Shown here: piece after piece, positions 8,705 to 17,314 of the stretch | How positions within the stretch are numbered: the first letter of the stretch is position 1 | Layout: the number at the start of each line of letters is the position of its first letter | From: Rubeoparvulum massiliense | GTDB taxonomy: Bacteria; Bacillota; Bacilli; Rubeoparvulales; Rubeoparvulaceae | Assembly (NCBI RefSeq): GCF_001049895.1 | Contig: NZ_CVPE01000006.1 | Location: 468,957 to 532,956 of the forward strand | Direction of reading: 5' to 3' | DNA length: 64,000 nt | Made by a program: the position numbers and the translations under genes | The notes under the pieces: generated by a model | Databases searched by the model: none | What the model was told of the DNA's origin: nothing | The model's input: only the letters and a program-made list of their open reading frames with translations

Positions 8705-9256
8705 TCACATTCCTTTACGGGGGTAAAGGGAAGTTCCATGCCGTGCTTCCCATGCCTCAGCTCGTTCTCGAAGTATATCGCTTCGATCCCGGAGACGATG
8801 CTTCTCTTGAATGGATTCAGGAACCCCTTCCTTCCCTGTCATGTCCACAACACCCCATGCCATCGCTCGCTCCTTACATGCTTGCAGGAGGCTTACATCT
8901 TCGATCTGCAGTTGTAACGGACGATACACTTCTCCATGTTCAAGCCCTTGGAGCCGTCCTTCCACCTCCTGACACAAGGCTTGGGCAGCCACCCCTAATT
9001 GCTGAAGTTGACCCTGTACCTTCGGTTTCCGGAAAATGGGCACTACCTTCTTTAAAAGCTTTTGTGCACCATGGAAATTGCCACGTCGATGGTGGTAGAG
9101 AGCCACCGCCAGTTGAATCCAAGCGACCCACACAGGACGCCAGTTCTCATCCTGCTCTTCTTTCCAGTATGCTTCTAAGATCTCATGACATTCAAAATAA
9201 TCGCCTGTATATTGAAAATGTACGAGATAATCAACCCATGCTTGGGGCCAAGCCAT
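8705..9256 (-). CDS. DUF309 family protein
   Basis: A 183-residue soluble protein. The N-terminal ~70 residues carry the DUF309 hallmark DYFECHEILEAYWKEE followed by a helical IQLAVALYHHRRGNF segment. The family fold is all-helical, and its conserved HE pair suggests metal or ligand binding; no reaction is established. The C-terminal ~80 residues are charged and less conserved-looking. AGGAGGT sits 6 bases before ATG 9256. A TATAAT-like sequence at 9296-9301 lies in the divergent gap shared with the HesB-like gene. Confidence 0.85.
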   Translation of the reverse strand: MAWPQAWVDYLVHFQYTGDYFECHEILEAYWKEEQDENWRPVWVAWIQLAVALYHHRRGNFHGAQKLLKKVVPIFRKPKVQGQLQQLGVAAQALCQEVEGRLQGLEHGEVYRPLQLQIEDVSLLQACKERAMAWGVVDMTGKEGVPESIQEKHRLRDRSDILRERAEAWEARHGTSLYPRKGM

Positions 9257-9365
9257 GACGGTACCTCCTCTATTTCCCTGTACTTTCCTCTATGATATAA
9301 TAACAGAAAATTGCGATGAGACGTGATAAGATCATAATAAGATCATATAGAAAGGAGCGTGCATC

Positions 9366-9704
9366 ATGTTACAGCTCACATCTCAAGCCATTGAAGCACT
9401 ACGTACCCAGGAGATTCCCACTGGATCATTGCTACGCTTCGATGCGGAGTTAAGCGGAGGCTGCAGTACCTTGGTCCAATTTTTCTTACGAATCGATGAA
9501 GGGCGTCAAGGGGATACAACTATTCAGGTTGAGGATCTTTCCATCGTGGTGGATCCCTTTACACAACGCTATTTAGACAACAATACCGTGCTAGATTATA
9601 CAATAGAAGAAGGCTATATTTTACGAAGTGATGAGGAGATTTGGGCAGAGGGGATCCCCTTCCTTGCCCAGGGAGAAGTCCTGACCAAAGGTCGTTCTTG
9701 TTAA
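9366..9704 (+). CDS. HesB/IscA-like iron-sulfur biosynthesis family protein
   Basis: A 112-residue protein with the A-type-carrier fold pattern (LTSQAIEALR, LRFDAELSGGCSTLVQF, VVDPFTQRYLD, LDYTIEEGYILRSDEE). It resembles Bacillus YqkB-type proteins rather than canonical IscA. Only one internal cysteine (GGCS) and one near the C-terminus (RSC) are present, so the usual three-cysteine cluster site is incomplete and cluster carriage is uncertain. AAAGGAG lies 8 bases before the ATG. The next gene follows closely and is likely cotranscribed. Confidence 0.65.
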   Translation: MLQLTSQAIEALRTQEIPTGSLLRFDAELSGGCSTLVQFFLRIDEGRQGDTTIQVEDLSIVVDPFTQRYLDNNTVLDYTIEEGYILRSDEEIWAEGIPFLAQGEVLTKGRSC

Positions 9705-9721
9705 GATGGGAGATGAAGCCA

Positions 9722-10429
9722 ATGTGTGGACGTTTTCACTTAATCACACCATGGGATCAATTACAGCTACGCTTTCATCTCGCCTCTTTGCAGAGCGAGC
9801 AGGCAAGTGGTGAATCACTGGGTCTCCAATCCCGTTATAATATTTCCCCCGGTCAACCCATTCTTACGGTGATTTCCGATGGGAAGGAACGACGTGCCGG
9901 CTTTCTCCAATGGGGACTCATTCCCAGCTGGAGTAAGGATCCTAAGATCGCTTACAAGATGATTAATGCCCGTTCTGAATCCCTTGCAGAAAAGCCCAGC
10001 TTCCGCACGCCCTTCCGTCGTCAACGCTGTCTCATCCTCGCTGATGGCTTCTATGAATGGCATGAGGAAGCCCATGGACGCCAAGCTTATCGGATTCATC
10101 TCCGTGATAACCGTTCCTTTGCCATGGCAGGACTCTGGGATCGTTGGCTCTCCCCAGAAGGTGAGAAGCGCTACACCTGTACGATTATCACGACACAAGC
10201 CTCATCCACGATCTCAAGACTGCATCATCGCATGCCTGTGATTTTACAGCCTGAGGTTGAGGAAGCCTGGCTCAACCCACCAGAGCAAGCACCTGCACTA
10301 CTCCAACCTCTCTTGGAACAAAATCTTGGCGATGAACTCCAGTATCATCCAGTCTCATCACTTGTAAATAATGGACGAATTGATGAGCCTGCATGTATGG
10401 AGCCAGTCTCCCCTTTCGACATCCAATGA
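9722..10429 (+). CDS. SRAP/HMCES-type abasic-site DNA-protein crosslinker (YedK family)
   Basis: The SOS-response-associated peptidase family shields abasic sites in single-stranded DNA through a thiazolidine link to Cys2. The 235-residue protein shows MCGRF at the N-terminus, the NARSE motif with the conserved Asn, GFYEW with the catalytic Glu, and HHRMPVIL with the catalytic His. The start must be ATG 9722, because Met removal has to expose the Cys; the upstream in-frame ATG at 9713 would bury it. GGGAGA lies upstream. It overlaps nothing and ends before a bidirectional terminator. Confidence 0.95.
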   Translation: MCGRFHLITPWDQLQLRFHLASLQSEQASGESLGLQSRYNISPGQPILTVISDGKERRAGFLQWGLIPSWSKDPKIAYKMINARSESLAEKPSFRTPFRRQRCLILADGFYEWHEEAHGRQAYRIHLRDNRSFAMAGLWDRWLSPEGEKRYTCTIITTQASSTISRLHHRMPVILQPEVEEAWLNPPEQAPALLQPLLEQNLGDELQYHPVSSLVNNGRIDEPACMEPVSPFDIQ

Positions 10430-10548
10430 CAGTTTCTCTCTTGCGCATCGACGCGCTCCCATTCTTCATGCACTAGTCTTGCACTAATCTTGTCATTCCC
10501 TGCCTAATCCTGCGCTTGCCTGGGAAATACTACAGAAGCTCTGATGAT

Positions 10549-10584
10549 AAAAAGAACCGTCCAATCCATTGAACGGTTCTTTTT
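10549..10584. terminator. Bidirectional terminator
   Basis: A 17-bp inverted repeat with one mismatch (AAAAAGAACCGTCCAAT / ATTGAACGGTTCTTTTT) and a 2-base loop. It has A- and T-tracts on both sides and can serve the converging HMCES and DUF255 genes. Confidence 0.85.
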
Positions 10585-10597
10585 CTTTGAATTTCAT

Positions 10598-12703
10598 TCA
10601 TTCAATATTACTTGTAAGCATCTCAACCAATTGATCAACGGTATCCACTGGATCCTGGCAGGAATAGTTTTCACAGACATAGGCTGTTACACCATCATGC
10701 TTTCGTTCATAGGAGCGGAGGTATTCTGGTAGAAAGTCAGGAACCGCATCCCCTAATGGCTTACCTTTCTCATTCGTCACAAAGGCAAAATGGATGTGAT
10801 GGGGAAGAAAATGTACTGCCATTACATGGTGCATCTCTTCCAGCACAGACGAATCTTCCTCTGAACCAATCAACACCACCTCTTGCCCCTGATGAAAATG
10901 CTCCTGCAGTGCCATAAGAGAGACCGTATAGGGAGTGGCATGAGCTTGTAATTCATCCATTCGAGTTTTCAAGATCTGCACGGCGCGTTCTTGCCATATG
11001 GGATCACCGAGATACTTACTTAAGCGCATCCACTGCCAGAGAATGACACCATTTCCTGATGGCATGGCGCCATCATACCATTCCTTTGGCCGAATAATGA
11101 GCTCTTCGCCATCAATGGGATTAAAGAAGAAGCCACCTGCCACTTCATCGCGGAAGAGCACCCATGTCTCTTCACTATAGGCTCTTGCTAAGTCGAGATA
11201 GCTCTGCTGAGATGTTGCTTCATACAGTTCAAGGCTGGCCCAGATCATGAAGGCATAATCATCGATAAAGGCAAGATGCGCTGCATCATCTTCACGATAA
11301 CGCGCCAATAGTCGGCAATCCTCTTCTCGCACTAAATTCTTATGAATAAAGCGTAATGCTCGTTCAGCCATCGCCAACCAATCTTCTCGTTGAAAGACGG
11401 CACCAGCACGGGCCAGGGCTGCAATCATTAGAGCATTCCAGGAAGTAAGAATCTTATCGTCTTTATGTGGCGCTGGACGCTTTTGTCGCGCTTCTAAGAG
11501 GCGTGATTTCATGTCGAGGAGACGAGCTTCAGAGATCTCCAAAGCCTGCTGAACGCTTGCAGCGCTCAAATGAAAATCCAAGCCGATCAGATTAGGAATA
11601 CTATTCCCCTCAAAGTTTCCATTCCCTGTGATTCCATAATGATGGTTCCACCAGTTCCCATCCTCTTCTCCTAGCACATCGAGGACCTGCTCAGGTGTCC
11701 AGACATAGTACTTCCCCTCCACTCCCTCTGCATCAGCATCAATGGCGGAATAGAATCCCCCTTTGGGATGAGTCATCTCCCTTTGGATAAAGGAAACGAT
11801 GCCTTGGGCAACCTCTTGAAAAAGCGGTCGCTTCGTTGCTTGGTAAGCTTCGCTATAAAGCATGAGTAAGAGCGCATTATCATAGAGCATTTTTTCAAAA
11901 TGAGGGATCAACCAGCTGGGATCGGTGGAGTATCGGGCAAATCCGCCTCCTACATGGTCATAGATTCCTCCCTTGTACATAGAGAAGAGCGTCTGTTCTA
12001 CCATACCCAGCGCATGATCTTCTTTAGTATCATGCCAGTAGCGCAGGAGAAACATCATTTGATGGGGGCTAGGAAAAAGCGGCGCTGCTGAGAATCCTCC
12101 GAAGATGGGATTAAAGCCTGCAGCAAGATGTCGATAGCCATCCATGATCGGTTCTTCATTAAGTTCATGGATTTCTTCAACGGCTTCAGGCTCGCGGAGG
12201 AAGCAAGTGACCTTCTCCGCTACCTCGACGACCTTCTCCTGACTCTCATTCCACCTTTTCGCAATGGTCTCCAAAATATAGACAAGGCCCATCCGTTTGC
12301 CAATATTCTCCTTTGAGAAATAGGTCCCTGCAAAAAATGGGCGCTGATCCGGTGTCATAATGATGGTCAACGGCCAACCACCCTGTCCTGTCATCGCTTG
12401 ACAGACGGTCATATAAATTTGATCGATATCAGGGCGTTCCTCCCGATCCACCTTAATGGCGACATAGTTTTCATTTAATAAAGCGGCGACCTCTTCATCC
12501 TCAAACGATTCGTTTTCCATGACATGGCACCAATGGCAGCAGCTGTACCCTATGCTAAGGAAGATGGGTTTATTCTCACGGGTTGCCTTTTCAAAAGCTT
12601 CTGGGCTCCATTCATACCAATCCACGGGGTTATAAGCATGTTGAAGTAAATATGGTGATTTTGCATGAATTAAGCGATTAGATTGTCGTTCTTCTGTCTC
12701 CAT
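10598..12703 (-). CDS. DUF255 thioredoxin-fold / glycosidase-like protein (YyaL/SPATA20 family)
   Basis: A 701-residue soluble protein. The first ~170 residues are a thioredoxin-like domain with [22 protein letters not shown] and [12 protein letters not shown], all family hallmarks. The rest is an (alpha/alpha)-barrel-like region ([58 protein letters not shown]) resembling six-hairpin glycosidases. Length and motif order match full-length family members. The cellular role is not established; a redox or sugar function has been suggested for homologues. It is a single gene between terminators. Confidence 0.92.
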   Translation of the reverse strand: METEERQSNRLIHAKSPYLLQHAYNPVDWYEWSPEAFEKATRENKPIFLSIGYSCCHWCHVMENESFEDEEVAALLNENYVAIKVDREERPDIDQIYMTVCQAMTGQGGWPLTIIMTPDQRPFFAGTYFSKENIGKRMGLVYILETIAKRWNESQEKVVEVAEKVTCFLREPEAVEEIHELNEEPIMDGYRHLAAGFNPIFGGFSAAPLFPSPHQMMFLLRYWHDTKEDHALGMVEQTLFSMYKGGIYDHVGGGFARYSTDPSWLIPHFEKMLYDNALLLMLYSEAYQATKRPLFQEVAQGIVSFIQREMTHPKGGFYSAIDADAEGVEGKYYVWTPEQVLDVLGEEDGNWWNHHYGITGNGNFEGNSIPNLIGLDFHLSAASVQQALEISEARLLDMKSRLLEARQKRPAPHKDDKILTSWNALMIAALARAGAVFQREDWLAMAERALRFIHKNLVREEDCRLLARYREDDAAHLAFIDDYAFMIWASLELYEATSQQSYLDLARAYSEETWVLFRDEVAGGFFFNPIDGEELIIRPKEWYDGAMPSGNGVILWQWMRLSKYLGDPIWQERAVQILKTRMDELQAHATPYTVSLMALQEHFHQGQEVVLIGSEEDSSVLEEMHHVMAVHFLPHHIHFAFVTNEKGKPLGDAVPDFLPEYLRSYERKHDGVTAYVCENYSCQDPVDTVDQLVEMLTSNIE

Positions 12704-12776
12704 GATGTAGATACCTCCGTTCTAACCTCTTTCAAATTGCCTTGTCTAGGTTAATATTACCCAAAGGCGTAAGAAA

Positions 12777-12816
12777 AAGACACAAAGATGCACTTAAGAA
12801 TGTGCCTTTGTGTCTT
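12777..12816 (-). terminator. Terminator after the small secreted protein
   Basis: Inverted repeat AAGACACAAAG / CTTTGTGTCTT with an inner GCAC/GTGC pairing. The T-tract is on the minus strand, so it serves the gene ending at 12857. Confidence 0.8.
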
Positions 12817-12856
12817 GATTTTGCTACTTGGTGAACTTTACATAAAATATTATACG

Positions 12857-13144
12857 TCATCTGCTATTAACGACGGTTGTTATTACCTTTGTAAGTTTAT
12901 AGCCGTCCGGAACATCAATGTTTCCACCTTTAATAATCCTTTTTAGGGCATCCTCATCCTCTTGAACATATTCGGTATAAGTCCCATTAGCATCCGATTT
13001 GCTAATCGTTAACTTTCCAAAATCGTTGGTAATTTGATACTTAGTTGAACTTGAAACGTTCGGCTCATCACTAGAATTTTGTACTAAGACACTAGTTGAC
13101 AAAACTAACAAAAAGGACAGTACTAATGGAGACGATTTCTTCAC
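12857..13144 (-). CDS. Small secreted hypothetical protein
   Basis: A 95-residue protein of no recognised family. Residues 1-22 look like a signal peptide (two Lys, then SSPLVLSFLLVLSTSVLV); the remaining ~70 residues are polar, with a short beta-rich pattern (KYQITNDFGKLTISKSD) and a basic C-terminus. No cysteine follows the hydrophobic segment, so it is probably not a lipoprotein. GGGGGATTACGAAGG lies upstream of the ATG. The surrounding sequence is more AT-rich than the flanking housekeeping genes. Dedicated terminator downstream. Confidence 0.55.
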   Translation of the reverse strand: MKKSSPLVLSFLLVLSTSVLVQNSSDEPNVSSSTKYQITNDFGKLTISKSDANGTYTEYVQEDEDALKRIIKGGNIDVPDGYKLTKVITTVVNSR

Positions 13145-13259
13145 CTTCGTAATCCCCCTATAATCAATTTATTTATATGATGGCATAGTTAACATTATTT
13201 GTTATCTGCATTATAAGAATATTAATTTTCACAACATAATTGAAACATTAATCAGCTTT

Positions 13260-13853
13260 TTATTTGCTAGTTTTTATATTGTAGTTATTGCTAGTATATT
13301 TTACATACTCTACAATTGGAAGATTATTATCATCAAACCATGATACTTTAATAAGAATGTAAGGAATTTCCTCCAAAACGTCATTTAAATTTTTGTTTTC
13401 AAAATACACCATATTGGAGCTAACTGAGATCTCCTTGATTTCTCCATTTGGTACAAGATCATAATTTTTCTTCAATGACTTATCTGCTTTTTTTACAGCA
13501 ATAATATTTGATACTAAAGAATGTGGAGTATTAAGATAGCGTAGTATATTATCTCCTAAAAAAGCTGAAACGAAGACTTGATTCATGGGTACTTTTGGGT
13601 TAAACACATTTACTTCAAATGTAACTCGACCATCGGAAAAATCATAAATGATGACTTCTAGATCAAAATGTGGCGAGCTTTCAGAAATCTTATTCTCATC
13701 GATTGTTTTTATATCATTTATTTCTTCTTGAATGAATGTAACCACTGGATTTTCGAATAATTGAATATCTTTTTTTACGGAAATGAAGACCGCTATTATG
13801 ACAAAGAAGAATAGGAAAAGTGTTAACACAATAAGCGCTCCGGACTTTTTTAT
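13260..13853 (-). CDS. Membrane-anchored hypothetical protein with a possible AUA start
   Basis: A ~197-residue protein with one N-terminal transmembrane helix (ALIVLTLFLFFFVIIAVFIS) and an extracellular-looking beta-rich region (~30-190). No family is recognised. The first ordinary start is GTG 13829, which has no ribosome-binding site and cuts into the helix. A strong GGGGAGG lies further upstream, and exactly 6 bases after it is ATA (13853), in frame, followed by KKSG and then the helix. The natural start may therefore be a non-canonical AUA (or AUU at 13856), or an ATG damaged by mutation. AT-rich, as is its neighbour. Confidence 0.5.
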   Translation of the reverse strand: MKKSGALIVLTLFLFFFVIIAVFISVKKDIQLFENPVVTFIQEEINDIKTIDENKISESSPHFDLEVIIYDFSDGRVTFEVNVFNPKVPMNQVFVSAFLGDNILRYLNTPHSLVSNIIAVKKADKSLKKNYDLVPNGEIKEISVSSNMVYFENKNLNDVLEEIPYILIKVSWFDDNNLPIVEYVKYTSNNYNIKTSK

Positions 13854-14006
13854 AATAAGCCTCCCCTTCCATTATAAACCTTTCCTTCCAATTATGTTAG
13901 CATATTATAGATAATTCCTCCAACCATTCACTGCTTGTTTTCCTTTTTATCACAATTAGGGGGCTGGGCAGAAAAACTCTGAACCTGATTCACCTGACCT
14001 TCAAGA

Positions 14007-14672
14007 TCATACCGATCCCTTTACTTTCTCCATTTGAATCGGCGATAGCGTTCCCGCATCAAACTCAAATACTTCATCACACAACAGGCGAATATCATCC
14101 AGGATGTGACTGGATAACAGAACCGTTACACCCTGATCCACTTTGCTTTGTATCAGCTCTCGAATCTTCGTAACTCCACTTTTATCGAGACCATTCATCG
14201 GTTCATCGAAGATGAGTAATTTGGGATTTTCCATTATGGCTTGAGCGATGGCAAGTCGTTGTTTCATCCCTAGAGAATAGTGTTTTACTGCCTTTTTATT
14301 TTGTGGACTTAATCCCACTGCTTCAATGGCTTGATTGATTTGCTCAAGTGTGATCTGCTTGCGGATCGCCGCAAGATAGCTGAGGTTTTGAAAGCCTGAG
14401 TAATCGGGCATAAAGCCAGGATGCTCAATCACAATGCCTGTCTCCTCAGCAAAGTCAAGCTCTTTACCAAGTTCCTTTCCAAATAAATGGATCGTACCTT
14501 CATCAGGAAGTAGCAGCCCGCAAACCAACTTAAAAAAAACAGACTTACCACTTCCATTATGTCCAATGAATCCATAACATCTTCCCTTTTGAAGTTCCAG
14601 ATTAATAGCCTGTAGAACGGGCTCTCCCTTAAAGGACTTCGACAGATTCTTAACTTCTACAGCAAGCTCCAT
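14007..14672 (-). CDS. ABC transporter ATPase of a three-permease exporter
   Basis: A 221-residue nucleotide-binding subunit: Walker A GHNGSGKS (~37-44), signature YSLGMKQRLAIAQA, Walker B KLLIFDEPMNGLD and the H-loop LLSSHILDD. It belongs to the BcrA/multidrug-lantibiotic-immunity type. GGAGG lies 9 bases before the ATG. It is the last gene of a tight four-gene operon with three distinct membrane subunits, so it should power export or immunity; the substrate is unknown. Confidence 0.88.
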   Translation of the reverse strand: MELAVEVKNLSKSFKGEPVLQAINLELQKGRCYGFIGHNGSGKSVFFKLVCGLLLPDEGTIHLFGKELGKELDFAEETGIVIEHPGFMPDYSGFQNLSYLAAIRKQITLEQINQAIEAVGLSPQNKKAVKHYSLGMKQRLAIAQAIMENPKLLIFDEPMNGLDKSGVTKIRELIQSKVDQGVTVLLSSHILDDIRLLCDEVFEFDAGTLSPIQMEKVKGSV

Positions 14673-14695
14673 ATCTGTGTTCCTCCAATTACTTT

Positions 14696-15487
14696 TTATT
14701 CTACTATGCGATCGAACTTCTTACGTTTGGCAGCTAGTATCAGAATTGAAAAAAACGCGACCATATAACCACTGTGAATGACAAGAAAGGTAAACCAAGA
14801 ATCTGAGAAACCGTACAATAACTGATAACTTCCTGGTTTCACATGACCACCAGGACCATATTGAAAATCAAACATGAGGTTCATCGCATAGACAATCGTT
14901 ACGAGAATGTATGATGTCCCGATCTTATTGGTCCAGAAATGGATTAGCATTTGGATGAGGACGAGAGTAAAGGTGCCGAATAGCTGTAAGACCACGAAGG
15001 AGAGCAGCACTTGCTCAAAAGGAGCATGCAATTCCAGTGCAAAATTTTGAATCAAAGACGACAGTGTCAACGAATAATCATCATATAGAAACTCAAAACA
15101 TGCCCATGTTATAAGGTTTACGATGATGAGAAATGTCAATGTAAATAAAAATAAGGCAAACACATGTGAAAGGAGCCAACTTCTCGCAGAAGTGATTCGT
15201 AACAGCGTATAATAAATATTCTTTTTCATCCCTTGTTCGATATAGGACTCAACAAGATACATCAGCAAGAGATAAGGGAGAAGATGATGAACCATGAGTA
15301 AGAAGGGAAATTGCTTGGCTGGATAAAGTCCAACATGGAGAATAAAAGCATCGGTTACCGTTACAACGTTTCGAAAGTATGTACCTGTAAATATAGCCAG
15401 GATGATTAATACACAGATTGTAATGAACCATTGTCTTCGCGAAAAAGTTCGCAGGTGACACCGTACTAGATTCCAGTTTTGTACCAT
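14696..15487 (-). CDS. ABC transporter permease subunit 3 (hypothetical membrane protein)
   Basis: A 263-residue integral membrane protein with about six hydrophobic segments (ITICVLIILAIFTGTYF near the N-terminus, FPFLLMVHHLLPYLLLMYLV, LLSHVFALFLFTLTFLIIVN, and the C-terminal FLVIHSGYMVAFFSILILAA). It resembles ABC-2 exporter permeases only in topology. Its start overlaps the preceding stop as TAATG, so translation is coupled to subunit 2. Position before the ATPase supports the transporter role. Confidence 0.65.
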   Translation of the reverse strand: MVQNWNLVRCHLRTFSRRQWFITICVLIILAIFTGTYFRNVVTVTDAFILHVGLYPAKQFPFLLMVHHLLPYLLLMYLVESYIEQGMKKNIYYTLLRITSARSWLLSHVFALFLFTLTFLIIVNLITWACFEFLYDDYSLTLSSLIQNFALELHAPFEQVLLSFVVLQLFGTFTLVLIQMLIHFWTNKIGTSYILVTIVYAMNLMFDFQYGPGGHVKPGSYQLLYGFSDSWFTFLVIHSGYMVAFFSILILAAKRKKFDRIVE

Positions 15488-16284
15488 TACTCATTCCCCA
15501 ACTCGATTTTTTTATTGGTAAACCATAAAACAGAATACATAGAGATGATTGATGCCATCACACCTGTGTTATATCTGAACAAAAATTGAGGCAGACCTTG
15601 ATGCTCACGAATCAATGCCACATAGTCCGTGCTGATCGAAAGGAATGGAAGCCATTGCATAAGAAAATTCACACTCACCAAGCGATTTGCAAACAATATT
15701 AAAAAGCACACCATAAATGCCTTCACATGTTGGTTTTTTCGCGTATGGCGAAAAACTAGTAAATATACACTCGTGATAAACCATGCGCTTAATAAATAAC
15801 GAATCGAAAGAGCTCCATAAGCCACAACGGGAATGATTAATGTCTGGTAACCAAACTCATAGTCTATGCCCCAATGAGATCCATAGCCTTGGAGAAGGAA
15901 TGCACCCATTGTTACAAGTACGAGATATAATACCGTGAAAAGCGTTCCAACAGTCAGGATACTCAGCACCTTTGAAGCCAGCCAGTTGAATCTTCTTCCT
16001 AAGCGAAGAGCTACATATCTACCTACATTCTGTTCATGGCAAATTTCATACGAATAGAGTAGTAAATATGGAAGAAAGAAGAATAGATAATAATTATTAT
16101 TTTTTAAGATACTAAGAAGTAGATCCCAGCCATTGCTCTGCCCTCCTCGCATCCGAGAATTCCCGAGGATGATATTCTCCATGAGCAGTATTCCAATGGT
16201 CGCTAAGATTAATATCATGGTGCGTTTGGAAAAGATGGTGACTTTCATCTTCTGTCGATAATAGTTTTGAAGACGTTTATCCAT
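15487..16284 (-). CDS. ABC transporter permease subunit 2 (hypothetical membrane protein)
   Basis: A 265-residue integral membrane protein, about six transmembrane segments (TMILILATIGILLMENIIL; YYLFFFLPYLLLYSYEI; VGTLFTVLYLVLVTMGAFLL; HVKAFMVCFLILFANRLV). No named family is evident. The start overlaps the subunit 1 stop by 8 bases. The SYEICHEQNVGRY loop after the second helix has a counterpart in the other two permeases (SYWEERQTKYQY; ESYIEQGMKKNIYY), which suggests the three are divergent paralogues. Confidence 0.65.
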   Translation of the reverse strand: MDKRLQNYYRQKMKVTIFSKRTMILILATIGILLMENIILGNSRMRGGQSNGWDLLLSILKNNNYYLFFFLPYLLLYSYEICHEQNVGRYVALRLGRRFNWLASKVLSILTVGTLFTVLYLVLVTMGAFLLQGYGSHWGIDYEFGYQTLIIPVVAYGALSIRYLLSAWFITSVYLLVFRHTRKNQHVKAFMVCFLILFANRLVSVNFLMQWLPFLSISTDYVALIREHQGLPQFLFRYNTGVMASIISMYSVLWFTNKKIELGNE

Positions 16285-17095
16285 TGATTTTCACCATTTT
16301 TCCTCGATATTCAAAGATAATCATCGAAGCAGCAATCAATAGAATAATGGACGAATACATGATGAATGGATCTGCATGAAAACTATTCATCATATTAATC
16401 CATTGTAGAGGCGAGAAAGCAAACCAGCCTAGGAAGCCTTCAAGAAGAATGCCTGTTCCCATATACAATAGGAAGGGTAATACATAGATAACAATCTTCT
16501 TTTTCGTGAACGTTGAAATGCACATTCCCATGGCCGCAAATGTGCAGCCAATTAGAAAATGTGTCAATAACACGATGCCAATATAAAGTTCCGGTAAAGA
16601 AAAATATAATTCTGAAAATGGACCAGTAGCTTGATAAACTGGCGCAGCAAGGACTTCATTTCGGAATAGGATCGTAATAACGATATAGTATAGGAACTCG
16701 GGGATGAAAATGGCCAATCCTCCCACAAGACCGTTGACGATAAATTTTGTTCGAACATACTGATGCAAGGATGTTCGAGCTACAATATAATATTGATATT
16801 TCGTCTGCCGCTCTTCCCAATACGATGCGGAATAAGGTAACATCACAAGCAATGGAAATAAAATACCGATAAAACTGAAGCTTTTCAGCCATATTTGATA
16901 CTTGTTATATCCATTAGACTGAATGAATTCCATCGCTTCAGTATTTCCTTCTAGATCTGGTGCCTTTAAATCAGCGAATGTCATCGTATCAAAAATCGCA
17001 CTATAGTCTGACAGAAGAAATAGAAAGATTGCGATAAGAACAACCAATAACATTCTTCCGTTAATCAAGCCGCGCTTTAAGTCTGTAAGGAACAT
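16277..17095 (-). CDS. ABC transporter permease subunit 1 (ABC-2 type)
   Basis: A 272-residue integral membrane protein of ABC-2 permease topology: helix 1 MLLVVLIAIFLFLLSDYSAIF, helix 2 FSFIGILFPLLVMLPYSASYW followed by EERQTKYQYYIVARTS, then four further helices. ATG 17095 is preferred over the GTG at 17137, because GGGAAGTGA lies upstream and the longer start has no ribosome-binding site. This is the first gene of the operon; an imperfect dyad (GATATACCAT / ATGGTATC, ~17150-17186) upstream may be an operator. Confidence 0.7.
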   Translation of the reverse strand: MFLTDLKRGLINGRMLLVVLIAIFLFLLSDYSAIFDTMTFADLKAPDLEGNTEAMEFIQSNGYNKYQIWLKSFSFIGILFPLLVMLPYSASYWEERQTKYQYYIVARTSLHQYVRTKFIVNGLVGGLAIFIPEFLYYIVITILFRNEVLAAPVYQATGPFSELYFSLPELYIGIVLLTHFLIGCTFAAMGMCISTFTKKKIVIYVLPFLLYMGTGILLEGFLGWFAFSPLQWINMMNSFHADPFIMYSSIILLIAASMIIFEYRGKMVKING

Positions 17096-17264
17096 TTTTA
17101 CTTCACTTCCCAAACAATCATTGTTTTGCACTCCCACCTTTAAATGATGTCAGATATACCATTTATTTCAATAGTGATATGGTATCATTTACAGTAAAAA
17201 CTACTAGATCCTTCTACCATTTTGAGTATGTAGGGTTTAAGTATCCAGGATGATTGAGAAAAGT

Positions 17265-17312
17265 GAAGGGAGTGTTGCTAACTACTTCAGAAAGTAGTTT
17301 TGCGACACCCCC
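17265..17312 (-). terminator. Terminator after the glycosyltransferase
   Basis: Long imperfect hairpin (GGGTGTCGCAAAACTACTT / AAGTAGTTAGCAACACTCCC on the minus strand) directly after the glycosyltransferase stop. Confidence 0.6.
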
Positions 17313-17314
17313 TT

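Noticed and set aside
8743-9258. A 171-residue plus-strand frame opposite the DUF309 gene
   Set aside because: It is the antisense of a clear DUF309 protein, has no ribosome-binding site and matches no family.
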